64,000 nt of DNA, taken from contig CAZAZF010000010.1 in the NCBI GenBank assembly GCA_964489555.1, positions 4,877 through 68,876 on the forward strand, written 5' to 3'. The notes under the pieces are model-generated. The model was not told the origin of the DNA and did not search any database. It worked only from the letters and a program-made list of their open reading frames with translations. Below, in pieces: positions 7,830 through 18,068 of the stretch (its first letter is position 1; each line of letters starts with the position of its first letter). Both the position numbers and the translations under genes were made by a program. The DNA comes from JAAZGD01 sp964489555 (lineage in GTDB: Bacteria > Bacillota > Clostridia > Peptostreptococcales > Anaerovoracaceae).

Positions 7830-10800
7830 ACGAATCGAGATGCAGGGATTCAAATCATTCGCGGAGCCGGTTACCTTGGAGTTAAACGAAGGGATTACCT
7901 GTATTGTAGGACCCAATGGTTCTGGAAAAAGCAACATTAGCGATGCCATCAGCTGGGTTTTAGGAGAGCAAAGCCCCAAAATGCTTCGGGGCGGGAAGAT
8001 GGACGAAGTGATTTTTGCCGGAACGGCTTCCAGAAAATCCCGGGGAATGGCAGAGGTGACATTGGTCATCGATAACTCGGAGGAAATTCTACCCATAGAC
8101 TATGCCGAAGTGGCCATTACTCGAAGGATGTATCGCTCCGGGGAAAGTGAATATGCCATTAATAATAACCCCTGCCGTCTCCGGGATATTCGAGAGTTGA
8201 TTGTAGATACTGGTATGGGAGTGGATGGGTATAGTATTATTCGCCAAGGCAAAATTTCCGATATTATCAGCAATAAAACGGAGTCCAGAAGAGAAATTTT
8301 CGAATCTGCTGCGGGGATTGTTACATATCGCAACAAAAAAGCCGAGGCAGAAAGAAAATTAGCCTCTGCCAACCAACAGTTGGAACGGGTTAATGATATC
8401 GTATCGGAAATCGAGAGGAGAATTGGATCTTTAAAAGAAGAGAGTGAAAAAGCCACCGAATATCTGGTATTGAGAGAACGTTTTCGAGAGTTGGAAATTA
8501 ACATTACCTTAAAAAATCTAGAAAGAATCCAAACCAATAGCGAAGCCCTTGAAACTGAGCTGGCGCATTCCAAGGAGGAAGTGGATTCCATCAAGAAAGA
8601 GAAGGAAGTGTTGGATCGCCAGGTGGAGGAGACCAGGGTTCGCAACGAAGAGTTGGAGAAAAAGACACAAGAGGCCTCCGAAAGACAATTGATACTGATT
8701 GATGAATTAAATCAATTGTTGAATGCAGAAAAGATTTATGGAGAAAGACGAATCAATTTAGAAACCAACATTCATCGGTTGGAGAAAGAGTTGATGGAGT
8801 TGGAAGAGCGATTTTTCCGAGAGAAAGAAAATGCCCAAGGGCAGTATCGTATCAAGGGGGAAACCGATACGAAACTTAAAGGGCTGAGAGAAGAGCTCCA
8901 GGGGAAAATGGTAACGTTGGAGAAACTTGAAAGGCAGTACCAACAATCGGTTGCCCTAAGCGAGGAGAAAAAAAGTGAAGTTTTTACATTACTGACTCTA
9001 GAAAACAACAAACGTGCCGAAGCTCAAAGCGTGGAAAACCTGAAGGAAAATCTTGTTCGGCGCAAGGAGAAAATATGGACAGAAAGCACCCGAGAGGAAG
9101 AGGAAAACAAGGAAGTTCTTCTGTCTCGCGAGGAGATTTTACTGCAGGTAAAAGAGCTGGAAAAAGAAATCGAATCTTTGAAAAATCAATGGAAAACCGG
9201 GAAAGAAGCACAGGCCCAGTTGGGACAGCGGGAGCAGCAGAGGATTCGGGACTTAGAGCAGCTTAAAATCGAAATGGGTCAATTGCTTTCAAGAAAACGC
9301 ACGATTGAAGAGATGGAAGCCAATTACGAGGGCTACAATCATGCGGTAAAGTACATTATGAAATCCGGGTTAAAAGGTCTCCACGGGACGGTGGCGGAAT
9401 TGATAAAAGTTCCTCCTGGGTTTGAAGTGGCGATAGAGACGGCGTTGGGTGGAAACATTCAAAACATTATTTGCCAGGAAGACAAGGATGCGGAAAAGGC
9501 CATTTCCTTATTGAAGGAAAGTCGTAGTGGCCGGCTGACTTTTCTTCCGGTAACCTCTTTAAGAAGTGAACCGCTGCAAAGAAATGGCCAGGTGGAAGGG
9601 GCCAAGGGATTTCAAGGGTTTGCTGCAGAGGTGGTGACATGTGAAGCTCCATATCAACGAATCAAAGAATATCTACTGGGAAAAGTGGTCATTTTTGATA
9701 CCATGGAAAATGCCATTGTGTTGTCCAAAAACACAAAGGGATTTCGATATGTCACATTGGAGGGAGAGTTCATTAATGCCAATGGCGCCATTACCGGGGG
9801 CCGACATCGCAACAACACGGCCAATCTTTTGGAAAGAAAGGCGGAGGTGGAAAAGCTAGGTCACCAGCTGGATCAAAGAGAAAATGAGAAGGTGGGACTG
9901 GAAAAAGAATTGAGCGATCTTCATCGGGAATTGGAAGAGGTCCTTTCCATGACAACGGAAAAAGATGTGGAAATTCGAGCCAAAGAAATGGAGTTGTTGA
10001 CCCAAAATGGCGCCTGTCGTTCAATTTCGGAGCACTTGACAGGGATGAATCAACGAAAGGATCAACGGCAGCAAGAGTTACAGCTTTTGGAAGAGGAAGC
10101 GGCCCAAGGGGAACGGATGATGCAGCAACTTTTAAAAGAGGCAGAAGAAGCAGGACAAAGGGCCAAAGAGTGGGAGCGTGAGGTGGAAGCCTTAATCAGC
10201 CTTCAAATGGATCAAAAACAGCAACTGGAGGGTTTGAATGAGGAAATCACCAGATGTCGAATGACCACATCTTCCTGGGAAAGTGAAAAACAAGGTGTGG
10301 ATGCCATTGTATCCATGATTGAGAAGTCAATAGAAGAAATCGCAAGAGAAAAAGAAAAGAAGGAGCATTTGAAGCTTCAATACCAACAGGAAAAGGAAAA
10401 AATTCTTACAGGAACGGGAAGCGATGTAGAACTTTTAAAAGACAAGGAAAAAGAAAAAACACAGGTGGAGGAACAGTTGAAACAGCTCAGGCTGGAAAAG
10501 GGAGAGGTGTTTCAAAAGCTGACCAGGGTTTCAAAAGAGAAGGAAGCCTTGGATGCCCGTTTGGAAGAAATCTCCACTCAGAGAATGGAGATGGAAATCA
10601 AGCGAGGCAAAAATGAAACTCTGGTGGATACATACAAAGAAAAACTTTGGGAAGAGTTTGAAATTTCTTATGCCCAGGCTTTGGAATGGAAAAGAGAAGA
10701 TTTTGTGTTGAGCAGTTCCCTTCGAGAAAATAGAGAGATTAAAAACCGTATGCGTGAATTGGGAGAAATTAATGTGGGAGCGATTGCGGAATACCAAGAA

Positions 10801-11376
10801 GTAAAGGAACGGTATGATTTTCTCACGGAACAGCGGGAAGATATCATGAAAGCCACCGACAGCTTGAATCGTATTATTCTGGATACGGACAAGATTATTA
10901 AAGCCAGATTCAAGGAGAGCTTTAATGAAGTGGCTGGTAATTTTGAAGACTTTTTTCGAGAATTATTTGGGGGAGGCAGTGCACAGCTAGTATTGGAAGA
11001 TCCGGAAAAACCCTTGGAATCAGAAATAGATATTATCGCACAACCTCCCGGCAAAAAGTTGAGTAACATCAGCCTGTTGTCCGGCGGAGAAAAGACCATG
11101 ACGGCTATTGCTCTTATGTTTGCAGTATTGAAAACCAAACCCACCCCGTTTTGTATTTTGGATGAGGTGGAGGCGGCTTTGGATGAAACGAATATCAATC
11201 GATTCATTAAGACTCTTCATCATTTTGAAGATGATATTCAATTTACATTGGTAACCCACCAAAAGGCCACTATGGAGCATGCGGACACCTTGTACGGAGT
11301 AACCATGGCGGAACAAGGCATTTCGAAGGTGATTTCTTTGAAACTGGGAGACGAATTTGATTTGGGAGAAAACTAA
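7819..11376 (+). CDS. smc: Chromosome partition protein SMC
   Basis: ATP-driven DNA-loop-forming condensin subunit, normally working with ScpA/ScpB. Walker A GPNGSGKS is at residues 31-38. Coiled coil runs to a hinge of about 505-670 (begins GYNHAVKYIM), then back. The signature LSGGE is at 1087-1091 and Walker B ends at D1115-E1116. From TTG 7819 the product is 1185 residues, the usual length. AAAGGAG at 7804-7810 supports this start, although the frame stays open to 7747. TAATG joins it to ftsY. Confidence 0.97.
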   Translation: MYFKRIEMQGFKSFAEPVTLELNEGITCIVGPNGSGKSNISDAISWVLGEQSPKMLRGGKMDEVIFAGTASRKSRGMAEVTLVIDNSEEILPIDYAEVAITRRMYRSGESEYAINNNPCRLRDIRELIVDTGMGVDGYSIIRQGKISDIISNKTESRREIFESAAGIVTYRNKKAEAERKLASANQQLERVNDIVSEIERRIGSLKEESEKATEYLVLRERFRELEINITLKNLERIQTNSEALETELAHSKEEVDSIKKEKEVLDRQVEETRVRNEELEKKTQEASERQLILIDELNQLLNAEKIYGERRINLETNIHRLEKELMELEERFFREKENAQGQYRIKGETDTKLKGLREELQGKMVTLEKLERQYQQSVALSEEKKSEVFTLLTLENNKRAEAQSVENLKENLVRRKEKIWTESTREEEENKEVLLSREEILLQVKELEKEIESLKNQWKTGKEAQAQLGQREQQRIRDLEQLKIEMGQLLSRKRTIEEMEANYEGYNHAVKYIMKSGLKGLHGTVAELIKVPPGFEVAIETALGGNIQNIICQEDKDAEKAISLLKESRSGRLTFLPVTSLRSEPLQRNGQVEGAKGFQGFAAEVVTCEAPYQRIKEYLLGKVVIFDTMENAIVLSKNTKGFRYVTLEGEFINANGAITGGRHRNNTANLLERKAEVEKLGHQLDQRENEKVGLEKELSDLHRELEEVLSMTTEKDVEIRAKEMELLTQNGACRSISEHLTGMNQRKDQRQQELQLLEEEAAQGERMMQQLLKEAEEAGQRAKEWEREVEALISLQMDQKQQLEGLNEEITRCRMTTSSWESEKQGVDAIVSMIEKSIEEIAREKEKKEHLKLQYQQEKEKILTGTGSDVELLKDKEKEKTQVEEQLKQLRLEKGEVFQKLTRVSKEKEALDARLEEISTQRMEMEIKRGKNETLVDTYKEKLWEEFEISYAQALEWKREDFVLSSSLRENREIKNRMRELGEINVGAIAEYQEVKERYDFLTEQREDIMKATDSLNRIILDTDKIIKARFKESFNEVAGNFEDFFRELFGGGSAQLVLEDPEKPLESEIDIIAQPPGKKLSNISLLSGGEKTMTAIALMFAVLKTKPTPFCILDEVEAALDETNINRFIKTLHHFEDDIQFTLVTHQKATMEHADTLYGVTMAEQGISKVISLKLGDEFDLGEN

Positions 11377-12269
11377 TGGAAAATGAGAGAAAATCTTTTT
11401 TTGGAAAACTGAGTGAAAGATTAACCGATACCATCATGGCCCGGGGCAAGGTGGATGAATTGATGATGGATGAACTGGAAGAGGTGCTCATTACATCAGA
11501 TATTGGTATGGACACCACCATGAAGATGATGCAGCAACTTCGAGAGGTGATTAAACGAGAAGTGTTGGTAAATCCGGAGAATATTAAGAACCATTTGAAG
11601 GAAATTATGACAGGAATCGTAGAGCGGGAAGAAAGATCCCTTTTGGTTAAAGATCGGCCTTTGGTGGTATTGATGGTGGGCATTAATGGAGGGGGTAAAA
11701 CCACCACCATTGGGAAATTGGCGTATCATCTCAAAAGCCAAGGAGACCGTATCCTGTTGGCGGCAGCAGATACCTTTCGGGCAGCGGCTTCGGATCAGCT
11801 GCAAATTTGGGGAGAACGAAATGGAATTGCAACCATTCGGCATAAAGAAGGAGCGGATCCTTCGGCGGTTATTTTTGATGCCATCTCCTCTGCAAAGGCA
11901 AGAGAAACCAGCGTGCTGATTTGCGATACTGCCGGAAGATTGCAAAACAAGAAAAATTTGATGCAAGAATTGGAAAAAATGAACAAGGTAATCGGCAGAG
12001 AGTACCCGGAAGCTCATCGTGAGACATTGTTGGTGTTGGATGCTACCACGGGGAAAAATGCAGTATCTCAGGCCCGGGAGTTTTCTCAAGTCTGTGATTT
12101 GTCAGGGATTGTGTTGACAAAGCTGGATGGTACCGCAAAGGGCGGTATCGTTTTTACCATCGTAGATGAACTGGATATTCCCGTGAAATTCATTGGGGTG
12201 GGAGAGAAAATAGAGGATTTAAAACCCTTTGTGGCGGAGGAGTTTGTGGGAGGAGTATTTGATGAGTAA
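11376..12269 (+). CDS. ftsY: Signal recognition particle receptor FtsY
   Basis: SRP GTPase that docks SRP-ribosome complexes at the membrane. An N-terminal helical segment is followed by GINGGGKTT at residues 102-110, DTFRAAASDQL, CDTAGRLQNKKNL and TKLDGTAKGG, the G-domain order of FtsY rather than Ffh. At 297 residues it lacks the long acidic A domain seen in E. coli, as is usual in Firmicutes. The start overlaps the smc stop as TAATG, and the end overlaps der by eight bases. Confidence 0.97.
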   Translation: MENERKSFFGKLSERLTDTIMARGKVDELMMDELEEVLITSDIGMDTTMKMMQQLREVIKREVLVNPENIKNHLKEIMTGIVEREERSLLVKDRPLVVLMVGINGGGKTTTIGKLAYHLKSQGDRILLAAADTFRAAASDQLQIWGERNGIATIRHKEGADPSAVIFDAISSAKARETSVLICDTAGRLQNKKNLMQELEKMNKVIGREYPEAHRETLLVLDATTGKNAVSQAREFSQVCDLSGIVLTKLDGTAKGGIVFTIVDELDIPVKFIGVGEKIEDLKPFVAEEFVGGVFDE

Positions 12270-13587
12270 ACCCATTGTGGCGGTAGTAGGCCGTCCTAAT
12301 GTGGGAAAGTCCACATTTTTTAATAAGGTAGTAGGACAGAGACTGTCTATTGTAGAAGACACACCCGGGGTAACCCGGGATCGAATTTATGCGGAGGCAG
12401 AATGGCGGGGAAAAGATTTTGCCCTCATTGATACGGGAGGCATTGATCCCAATACCCAAGATGTCATTTTCTCACAAATGCGTGTGCAGGCGGAGATCGC
12501 CATGGAAATGGCGGATGTCATCTTGTTTATGGTAGATGGAAAAGATGGACTGACTACGGCAGACCACGAGGTGGCAAACTTACTAATGCGGAGAGGGAAA
12601 AATGTTATTCTGGTTGTGAATAAGGTGGACAAAGCAAAACTACCGGAGAATTTTTATGAATTTTATGAACTGGGTTTGGGAGACCCCATCGCCATTTCCT
12701 CGGTGAACATGTTAAATTTGGGGGATTTGCTGGATTTAATTGTGGAACAATTTCCCATAGAAGAGGAAAAACAGGAGATAGAAGCTACCCAAGTAGCGGT
12801 GGTGGGAAAGCCTAATGTAGGGAAGTCTTCTTTGGTTAATGCTCTTTTAGGAGAAAACAGAGTGATCGTATCTCCCATTGCCGGGACTACCCGGGATTCC
12901 ATCGACACTCCTTTTCTTTGGAATGAGGAACCCTATATTCTTATAGATACGGCTGGAATTCGAAGAAGAACTAAGGTGCAGGAGGATATCGAACGGTATT
13001 CGGTAATACGTGCGATTGCGGCCATAGAGCGATGTGATGTTTGCCTGTTAATGGTGGATGCCCAGGATGGGGTGACGGAGCAAGATAAGAAAATTGCCGG
13101 AGTGGCTCACGAGGCGGGAAAAGGAATTGTAGTGGTAGTGAACAAATGGGATTTGGTAGAGAAAGAAACCAATACCATGAAAGAGTTTGAAAAGACCATT
13201 CGACGAGAACTGCCCTTTATGGCCTATGCTCCCTCTATTTTTATTTCCGTCAAAGAAAACCAAAGGGTACAAAAAGTGATGGAAATCGTAAAAACCGTAT
13301 CGGAAAACCGAGCCATGCGAATTTCCACCGGTTCTCTGAATGCCCTTATTCAAGACGCCATGATGATGAAACAACCCCCGGCGGACAAGGGAAAGAGATT
13401 AAAAATTTATTATGTGACACAGGTGAGTGTCAAGCCTCCTCTTTTCGCTTTTCAGGTGAACAAAAGGCAACTTATGCATTTCTCATATTCCAGATATCTG
13501 GAAAATAAAATCAGGGATGCTTTTGGGTTTCAGGGCACCTCTGTAAAATTCGTCTTTCGTGAAAAAGGGGAAAAGGAGGAAGGGTAA
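12262..13587 (+). CDS. der: Ribosome biogenesis GTPase Der (EngA)
   Basis: Tandem-GTPase protein for 50S ribosomal subunit maturation. The first G domain has GRPNVGKST at residues 10-18 and DTPGVTRDR. The second has GKPNVGKSS, SPIAGTTRDS, DTAGIRRRTK and NKWD. The C-terminal KH-like domain ends in FREKGEKEEG. ATG 12262 with GGAGGAG six bases upstream gives 441 residues, the expected size; an in-frame ATG at 12229 lies inside ftsY and adds a non-homologous tail. plsY starts directly after the stop codon. Confidence 0.97.
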   Translation: MSKPIVAVVGRPNVGKSTFFNKVVGQRLSIVEDTPGVTRDRIYAEAEWRGKDFALIDTGGIDPNTQDVIFSQMRVQAEIAMEMADVILFMVDGKDGLTTADHEVANLLMRRGKNVILVVNKVDKAKLPENFYEFYELGLGDPIAISSVNMLNLGDLLDLIVEQFPIEEEKQEIEATQVAVVGKPNVGKSSLVNALLGENRVIVSPIAGTTRDSIDTPFLWNEEPYILIDTAGIRRRTKVQEDIERYSVIRAIAAIERCDVCLLMVDAQDGVTEQDKKIAGVAHEAGKGIVVVVNKWDLVEKETNTMKEFEKTIRRELPFMAYAPSIFISVKENQRVQKVMEIVKTVSENRAMRISTGSLNALIQDAMMMKQPPADKGKRLKIYYVTQVSVKPPLFAFQVNKRQLMHFSYSRYLENKIRDAFGFQGTSVKFVFREKGEKEEG

Positions 13588-14229
13588 ATGTGGATTATGG
13601 TTGGTCCGGCTCTGTTAATGGGATATCTTTTGGGTTCGGTTAATCCCTCCATCCTTCTGGCAAAAATGGCAGGAATGGACATTCGTAGAGAAGGAAGCGG
13701 CAATGCAGGAACCACAAACACCCTTCGAGTCCTGGGGAAAAAAGCAGCTCTTGCTACCTTGATTGTGGATGTGCTCAAAGGTACCGCGGCGGTTCTTTTG
13801 GGGATGGTTTTTGCGGATGTGTCGGGATGGCCCTGGCCCTTCATACTTTTAGGAATGGCCGCCGGATTGGGAGCTATGCTGGGGCATAACTGGCCCGCAT
13901 TCTTCGGCTTTCGAGGAGGAAAGGGAGTGGCTACTACTTTTGGGGTTCTGATGGGAGTTCATTTCTACTTGGCATTGGCTTGTTTTGGTGTAATGGTCAT
14001 GCTGGTGTTGGTTACAAAACGAGTGTCCGTGGGATCTTTGGGGGTCGCCGTCACCCTTCCCGTCTTGATTCCCTTTGTAGGCGGCGACGCGTATGAGCAA
14101 GTTCCGGAATGGGTTTTTATGTGGGGGCTGCTGATTAGTATTATGCTGATTGTAAAGCATCGAGGCAATATTAAACGGCTTTTGAAAAGGGAGGAACCAA
14201 AATTGAATCTAAAAAGGAAGGGAGCATAA
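13588..14229 (+). CDS. plsY: Glycerol-3-phosphate acyltransferase PlsY
   Basis: Membrane enzyme that transfers the acyl group from PlsX-made acyl-phosphate to glycerol-3-phosphate. Motifs are GSVNPSILLAK, REGSGNAGTTNTLRVLG and HNWPAFFGFRGGKGVATTFG, within several hydrophobic segments. The length of 213 fits. AAAAGGAGG precedes the start across the der stop codon. It has plsX upstream and gpsA, which supplies its substrate, two bases downstream. Confidence 0.96.
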   Translation: MWIMVGPALLMGYLLGSVNPSILLAKMAGMDIRREGSGNAGTTNTLRVLGKKAALATLIVDVLKGTAAVLLGMVFADVSGWPWPFILLGMAAGLGAMLGHNWPAFFGFRGGKGVATTFGVLMGVHFYLALACFGVMVMLVLVTKRVSVGSLGVAVTLPVLIPFVGGDAYEQVPEWVFMWGLLISIMLIVKHRGNIKRLLKREEPKLNLKRKGA

Positions 14230-14230
14230 G

Positions 14231-15217
14231 ATGAAAAAGATCGGTGTAGTAGGTGCTGGAAGTTGGGGCACCGCTCTGGCCATCACCTTGGCAGATAAAG
14301 GGCATCAAGTGAATCTTTGGGATTTGAATCAAGCCCATTTGGCTGACCTGAAGGAGAACCGGGAAAACAAAGCGTATTTGCCGGGTATTGTTTTAAGCCA
14401 AGGTATTGACATGGAAATGGAGTTATCAGATACTTTGGAAGACCGGGATTTGGTGATATTTGCTGCACCGGCTCAACATTTTCGGTCTGCATTAACCCAG
14501 GCTCTTCCTAGTTTAAAAAATCAAATTTTGGTGAATGTGGCCAAGGGAATCGAACAGAAAACCTTGAAGCTGATGTCACAAATTGCGGAAGAAGTTGCAC
14601 CTCAATTTGACTATGTCGCTTTGTCCGGACCTAGCCACGCTGAGGAAGTAGGTCAAAAGTTGCCCACCACTGTTTCGGTGGCCGGAAGAAAAGAAGAGGC
14701 CGCCCTGGCGGTTCAGGAAACTTTTATTACAGATCGATTTCGAGTATATACCAATCGGGATATTCTGGGTGTGGAATTGGGGGGCGCTTTGAAAAACATC
14801 ATCGCTTTGGGCGCTGGGATTTCAGATGGAATGGGTTTTGGAGACAACGCCAAGGCGGCCCTCATGACTCGCGGGATAGCGGAGATTGCACGCCTGGGAG
14901 AAAAGATGGGTGCAGACAAAGAAACATTTTTGGGGTTGGCCGGAATTGGGGATCTGATTGTGACCTGCACCAGCATGCATAGCCGGAACCGACGTTGCGG
15001 GATTATGATTGGGCAGGGAATCCCTCCCCGGCAGGCCATCGAAAAAGTGGGGATGGTGGTGGAAGGAATGTACACCACAGAAGCGGCCTATCAATTATCA
15101 CGCAGCCTGGATGTGGAAATGCCCATTACCGAAGTTATTTACCAAGTGGTATATGAGGGCTTGGATGCCAAACTAGCGGCAGATGCGTTGATGAGAAGAG
15201 ATAAAAAACACGAATAA
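14231..15217 (+). CDS. gpsA: Glycerol-3-phosphate dehydrogenase [NAD(P)+]
   Basis: Reduces dihydroxyacetone phosphate to sn-glycerol-3-phosphate in the cytoplasm. The N-terminal GAGSWGTALA dinucleotide-binding loop, NVAKGIEQKTLKLM, LSGPSHAEEV, ELGGALKNIIALGAGISDGMG and AGIGDLIVTC are family landmarks. The length of 328 is typical. It lies directly behind plsY, so product and user are encoded together. Confidence 0.97.
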   Translation: MKKIGVVGAGSWGTALAITLADKGHQVNLWDLNQAHLADLKENRENKAYLPGIVLSQGIDMEMELSDTLEDRDLVIFAAPAQHFRSALTQALPSLKNQILVNVAKGIEQKTLKLMSQIAEEVAPQFDYVALSGPSHAEEVGQKLPTTVSVAGRKEEAALAVQETFITDRFRVYTNRDILGVELGGALKNIIALGAGISDGMGFGDNAKAALMTRGIAEIARLGEKMGADKETFLGLAGIGDLIVTCTSMHSRNRRCGIMIGQGIPPRQAIEKVGMVVEGMYTTEAAYQLSRSLDVEMPITEVIYQVVYEGLDAKLAADALMRRDKKHE

Positions 15218-15247
15218 TACAGTCAAGAGGGAGATTATTGCAGCAAA

Positions 15248-16558
15248 ATGTATATTCAAAACACTTATTTTATCAAAACCTTTGGCTGTCAAATGAATGA
15301 ACACGACTCGGAAATCATGGCGGGGATGTTAGAACAAAGGGGGTATCAGCAGGTGGATTCTCCGGAAGAAGCCCGGGTTTTAATCATCAACACATGTAGT
15401 GTTCGGGAAAATGCAGATAAAAGTTTTTTTGGAGCTTTGGGACAATGGAAGAAATATAAAACGGAAGAAGCCGGCCGGGTAGTATGTGTGGGAGGCTGCA
15501 TGATGCAGCAGGAGCACATTGTGGAGGAAATCCAAAAAAAATATCCTTGGGTGGATGTTGTTTTTGGGACTCACAACCTGCACCAACTGCCGGACCTCAT
15601 AGGGGAGGTTGAAAGAGAGACCAGGAGACAAATCTGTGTTTGGGAAGAGGCCGGAGAGATGGTAGAAGGTCTTCCTGTCAAGCGGTTGCATCCGCATAAG
15701 GCTTTGGTGGATATCATGTTTGGATGCAACAATTTTTGTACCTATTGCATTGTGCCGTATACCCGTGGGAGAGAACGTTCCAGAAAAGTAGGGGACATCC
15801 TGCAGGAGGTGAGATTTCTGGTAAAGGATGGAGTTCGGGAAGTGATGCTCTTGGGGCAGAACGTCAATTCCTATCAGCCCAGCTTTCCGGGGTTAATTCA
15901 GGAATTGGCGGCAATTCAGGGATTGGATCGAATTCGGTTTATGACTTCTCATCCAAAGGACATCAGCCCGGAATTAATCCAGGCGTTTGGCCAATTTCCC
16001 CAGCTTTCCAACTACATTCATTTACCCGTTCAGGCGGGAAGCGATGAGGTTCTGAAAAGAATGAACCGGGGGTATACGCGAAAACAGTATTTGGAGCGAA
16101 TCGAAAAACTCAAGGAGACCGTACCGGGTATTGCGGTAAGTACAGATATTATTGTGGGATTTCCGGGAGAAACAGACCAGGATTTTGAGGATACATTGGA
16201 TTTGGTTCGGCGAGTGGGTTTTGATTCTGCCTTCACCTTTCTTTACTCCATTCGAAGGGGAACTCCAGCGGAAGGCTATGGGGATCAAATTCCGGAGGAA
16301 GTCAAACACCAGCGGTTTGACCGGCTGGTGGAGGAAATCAACCGGGGTGCATTGGCGAAAAATCAAGGGTATGTTGGAAGGGTGGAACCGGTGTTGGTGG
16401 AAGGGCTTTCCAAGCGAAACAAGACAACATACCAGGGTCGTACCGATACTTTTAAGTTGGTGAATTTCCCGGCAACTCCGGAGGATGTGGGGAAAATTCT
16501 ATCGGTTCAAATCAATGAAGCAAATACCTTTAGCTTGAAAGGGCAAATCTTGCGTTAG
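15248..16558 (+). CDS. miaB: tRNA-2-methylthio-N6-dimethylallyladenosine synthase
   Basis: Radical-SAM methylthiotransferase acting on A37 of tRNAs that read UNN codons. The N-terminal UPF0004 cluster is held by C14, C50 and C84, and the radical-SAM CxxxCxxC by C160, C164 and C167. A TRAM domain closes the protein, starting near VEPVLVEGLSKRN. The length of 436 and TRGRERSR after the cysteine motif fit MiaB rather than RimO or MtaB. AGAGGGAG is upstream with long spacing. In many Firmicutes mutS follows; here cls follows. Confidence 0.95.
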   Translation: MYIQNTYFIKTFGCQMNEHDSEIMAGMLEQRGYQQVDSPEEARVLIINTCSVRENADKSFFGALGQWKKYKTEEAGRVVCVGGCMMQQEHIVEEIQKKYPWVDVVFGTHNLHQLPDLIGEVERETRRQICVWEEAGEMVEGLPVKRLHPHKALVDIMFGCNNFCTYCIVPYTRGRERSRKVGDILQEVRFLVKDGVREVMLLGQNVNSYQPSFPGLIQELAAIQGLDRIRFMTSHPKDISPELIQAFGQFPQLSNYIHLPVQAGSDEVLKRMNRGYTRKQYLERIEKLKETVPGIAVSTDIIVGFPGETDQDFEDTLDLVRRVGFDSAFTFLYSIRRGTPAEGYGDQIPEEVKHQRFDRLVEEINRGALAKNQGYVGRVEPVLVEGLSKRNKTTYQGRTDTFKLVNFPATPEDVGKILSVQINEANTFSLKGQILR

Positions 16559-16569
16559 AAAGGAGAGAA

Positions 16570-18030
16570 ATGTATACTTATTTGGCGGAACATATCCCCT
16601 TGTTGGGGGTAATCGTTCTGCTCATAAATATCTTTATTGCTTCTACCGTAATTTTTTTGGAGAGAAAGAACCCCTCCGCTACTTTGGCTTGGGTTATGGT
16701 GGTGTTTTTCTTACCTGTGGTGGGAATTTTCCTCTATTTTATGCTTTCCAATAAGGTGGTCAGTCGAAGAATCAGCCGTCTTACTCGTGAAGAAGAAGCC
16801 TTTATCAGAGGCTCCCTTATGACCCAAATGCAAGAAATGACTGCAGGGGAATATTCTTTTCACAGCAAAAAAACAAATATTTGGCGGGATATGATTCGAC
16901 TCCATCAAATTTTAGGGAAAGCTTATTACACTCAGGACAACGACATTCAAGTCATTACCGACGGGCATGAAATGTTTGAAAGGCTCCTGGAGGACATTGG
17001 AAATGCGCAACATACCATTAGCATCATGTATTTTATTATTAAACCGGATGAGGTGGGGCGTCGGTTTTTACGGGTCCTTGCAGAAAAAGCGGAAGAAGGG
17101 GTGGATGTTCGATTGCTGGGAGACGGTTTGGGGTGTCGTGGTCTTACCCGAAGAGTACTGGCACCTTTTCGGGCCAGCGGTGGCCATTTCGTGTTCTTTC
17201 TTCCCCTGAAATTGCGGTTTCTAAGTCCTCGTCTTAATTATCGCAACCACCGAAAACTGGTTATTATTGATGACAACATCGGCTATGTAGGTGGATTTAA
17301 TATTGCCAGAGAATATTTGGGGAGAAAAAAGAAGTTTGGATATTGGCGGGATACGCAATTGCGTTTGACCGGAAGTGCAGTTCAGGACATCAACGCCAGA
17401 TTTTTGTTGGATTGGCGCATTGCCTCCAAAGAAGACATTTCTCTGGGGGATGCGTACTTTTCGCCTCCCATTGGAGAAGGCACCACGGGGATTCAGATTG
17501 TAAGCAGTGGTCCGGATACGGAAAAAGAAGAAGTAAAACGAGGCTATAACCGGATGATTTCTACGGCACAGGAGAAAATATGGATTCAAACTCCGTATTT
17601 TGTACCCAGCAACAGCCTTCAAGAAAACTTGAAGGTGGCGGTCTTATCTGGAGTGGATGTGCGAATTATGATTCCCAACAAGCCGGATCACATGTTTGTT
17701 TATTGGGCTACGTGGGCGTATGTGGGAGAACTCATTGAATTGGGCGCCAAGGTATATATTTACGACAATGGATTTCTCCATGCCAAGACCATGGTGGTAG
17801 ATGGAGAAGTGAGTACCGTGGGCTCTGCCAATTTTGACCGCCGGAGTTTCAGGCTAAGCTTTGAAACCAATGCGTTTATATATGGGGGGGAAGAAGCGAA
17901 ACGGATGGAAGAAATCTTCGAAGAGGATATGATACACAGTTATCTGCTGACAAAAGAGGCTTATCGTGCAAGGGGCTGGTGGATTAAAGCCAAAGAATCA
18001 GTTTGTCGTTTGCTGTCAGATTTACTATAA
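16570..18030 (+). CDS. cls: Cardiolipin synthase
   Basis: Phospholipase-D-superfamily membrane enzyme that condenses two phosphatidylglycerols. Two N-terminal membrane segments cover about residues 8-60. The first HKD motif has H227, K229 and D234, the second H404, K406 and D411. The length of 486 is typical. AAAGGAG precedes the ATG. It extends the phospholipid theme of plsX, plsY and gpsA. A promoter for glyA lies inside its last codons. Confidence 0.95.
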   Translation: MYTYLAEHIPLLGVIVLLINIFIASTVIFLERKNPSATLAWVMVVFFLPVVGIFLYFMLSNKVVSRRISRLTREEEAFIRGSLMTQMQEMTAGEYSFHSKKTNIWRDMIRLHQILGKAYYTQDNDIQVITDGHEMFERLLEDIGNAQHTISIMYFIIKPDEVGRRFLRVLAEKAEEGVDVRLLGDGLGCRGLTRRVLAPFRASGGHFVFFLPLKLRFLSPRLNYRNHRKLVIIDDNIGYVGGFNIAREYLGRKKKFGYWRDTQLRLTGSAVQDINARFLLDWRIASKEDISLGDAYFSPPIGEGTTGIQIVSSGPDTEKEEVKRGYNRMISTAQEKIWIQTPYFVPSNSLQENLKVAVLSGVDVRIMIPNKPDHMFVYWATWAYVGELIELGAKVYIYDNGFLHAKTMVVDGEVSTVGSANFDRRSFRLSFETNAFIYGGEEAKRMEEIFEEDMIHSYLLTKEAYRARGWWIKAKESVCRLLSDLL

Positions 18031-18031
18031 T
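18003..18031 (+). promoter_or_regulatory. Predicted sigma-A promoter for glyA
   Basis: TTGTCG (18003-18008), a 17-base spacer and a perfect TATAAT (18026-18031) lie at the end of cls. Transcription would begin near 18038, giving a leader of about 30 bases to the glyA ATG. Confidence 0.6.
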
Positions 18032-18068
18032 GGAACAATAGAAGAAAACAAGAAAGGAAGATTAGAGT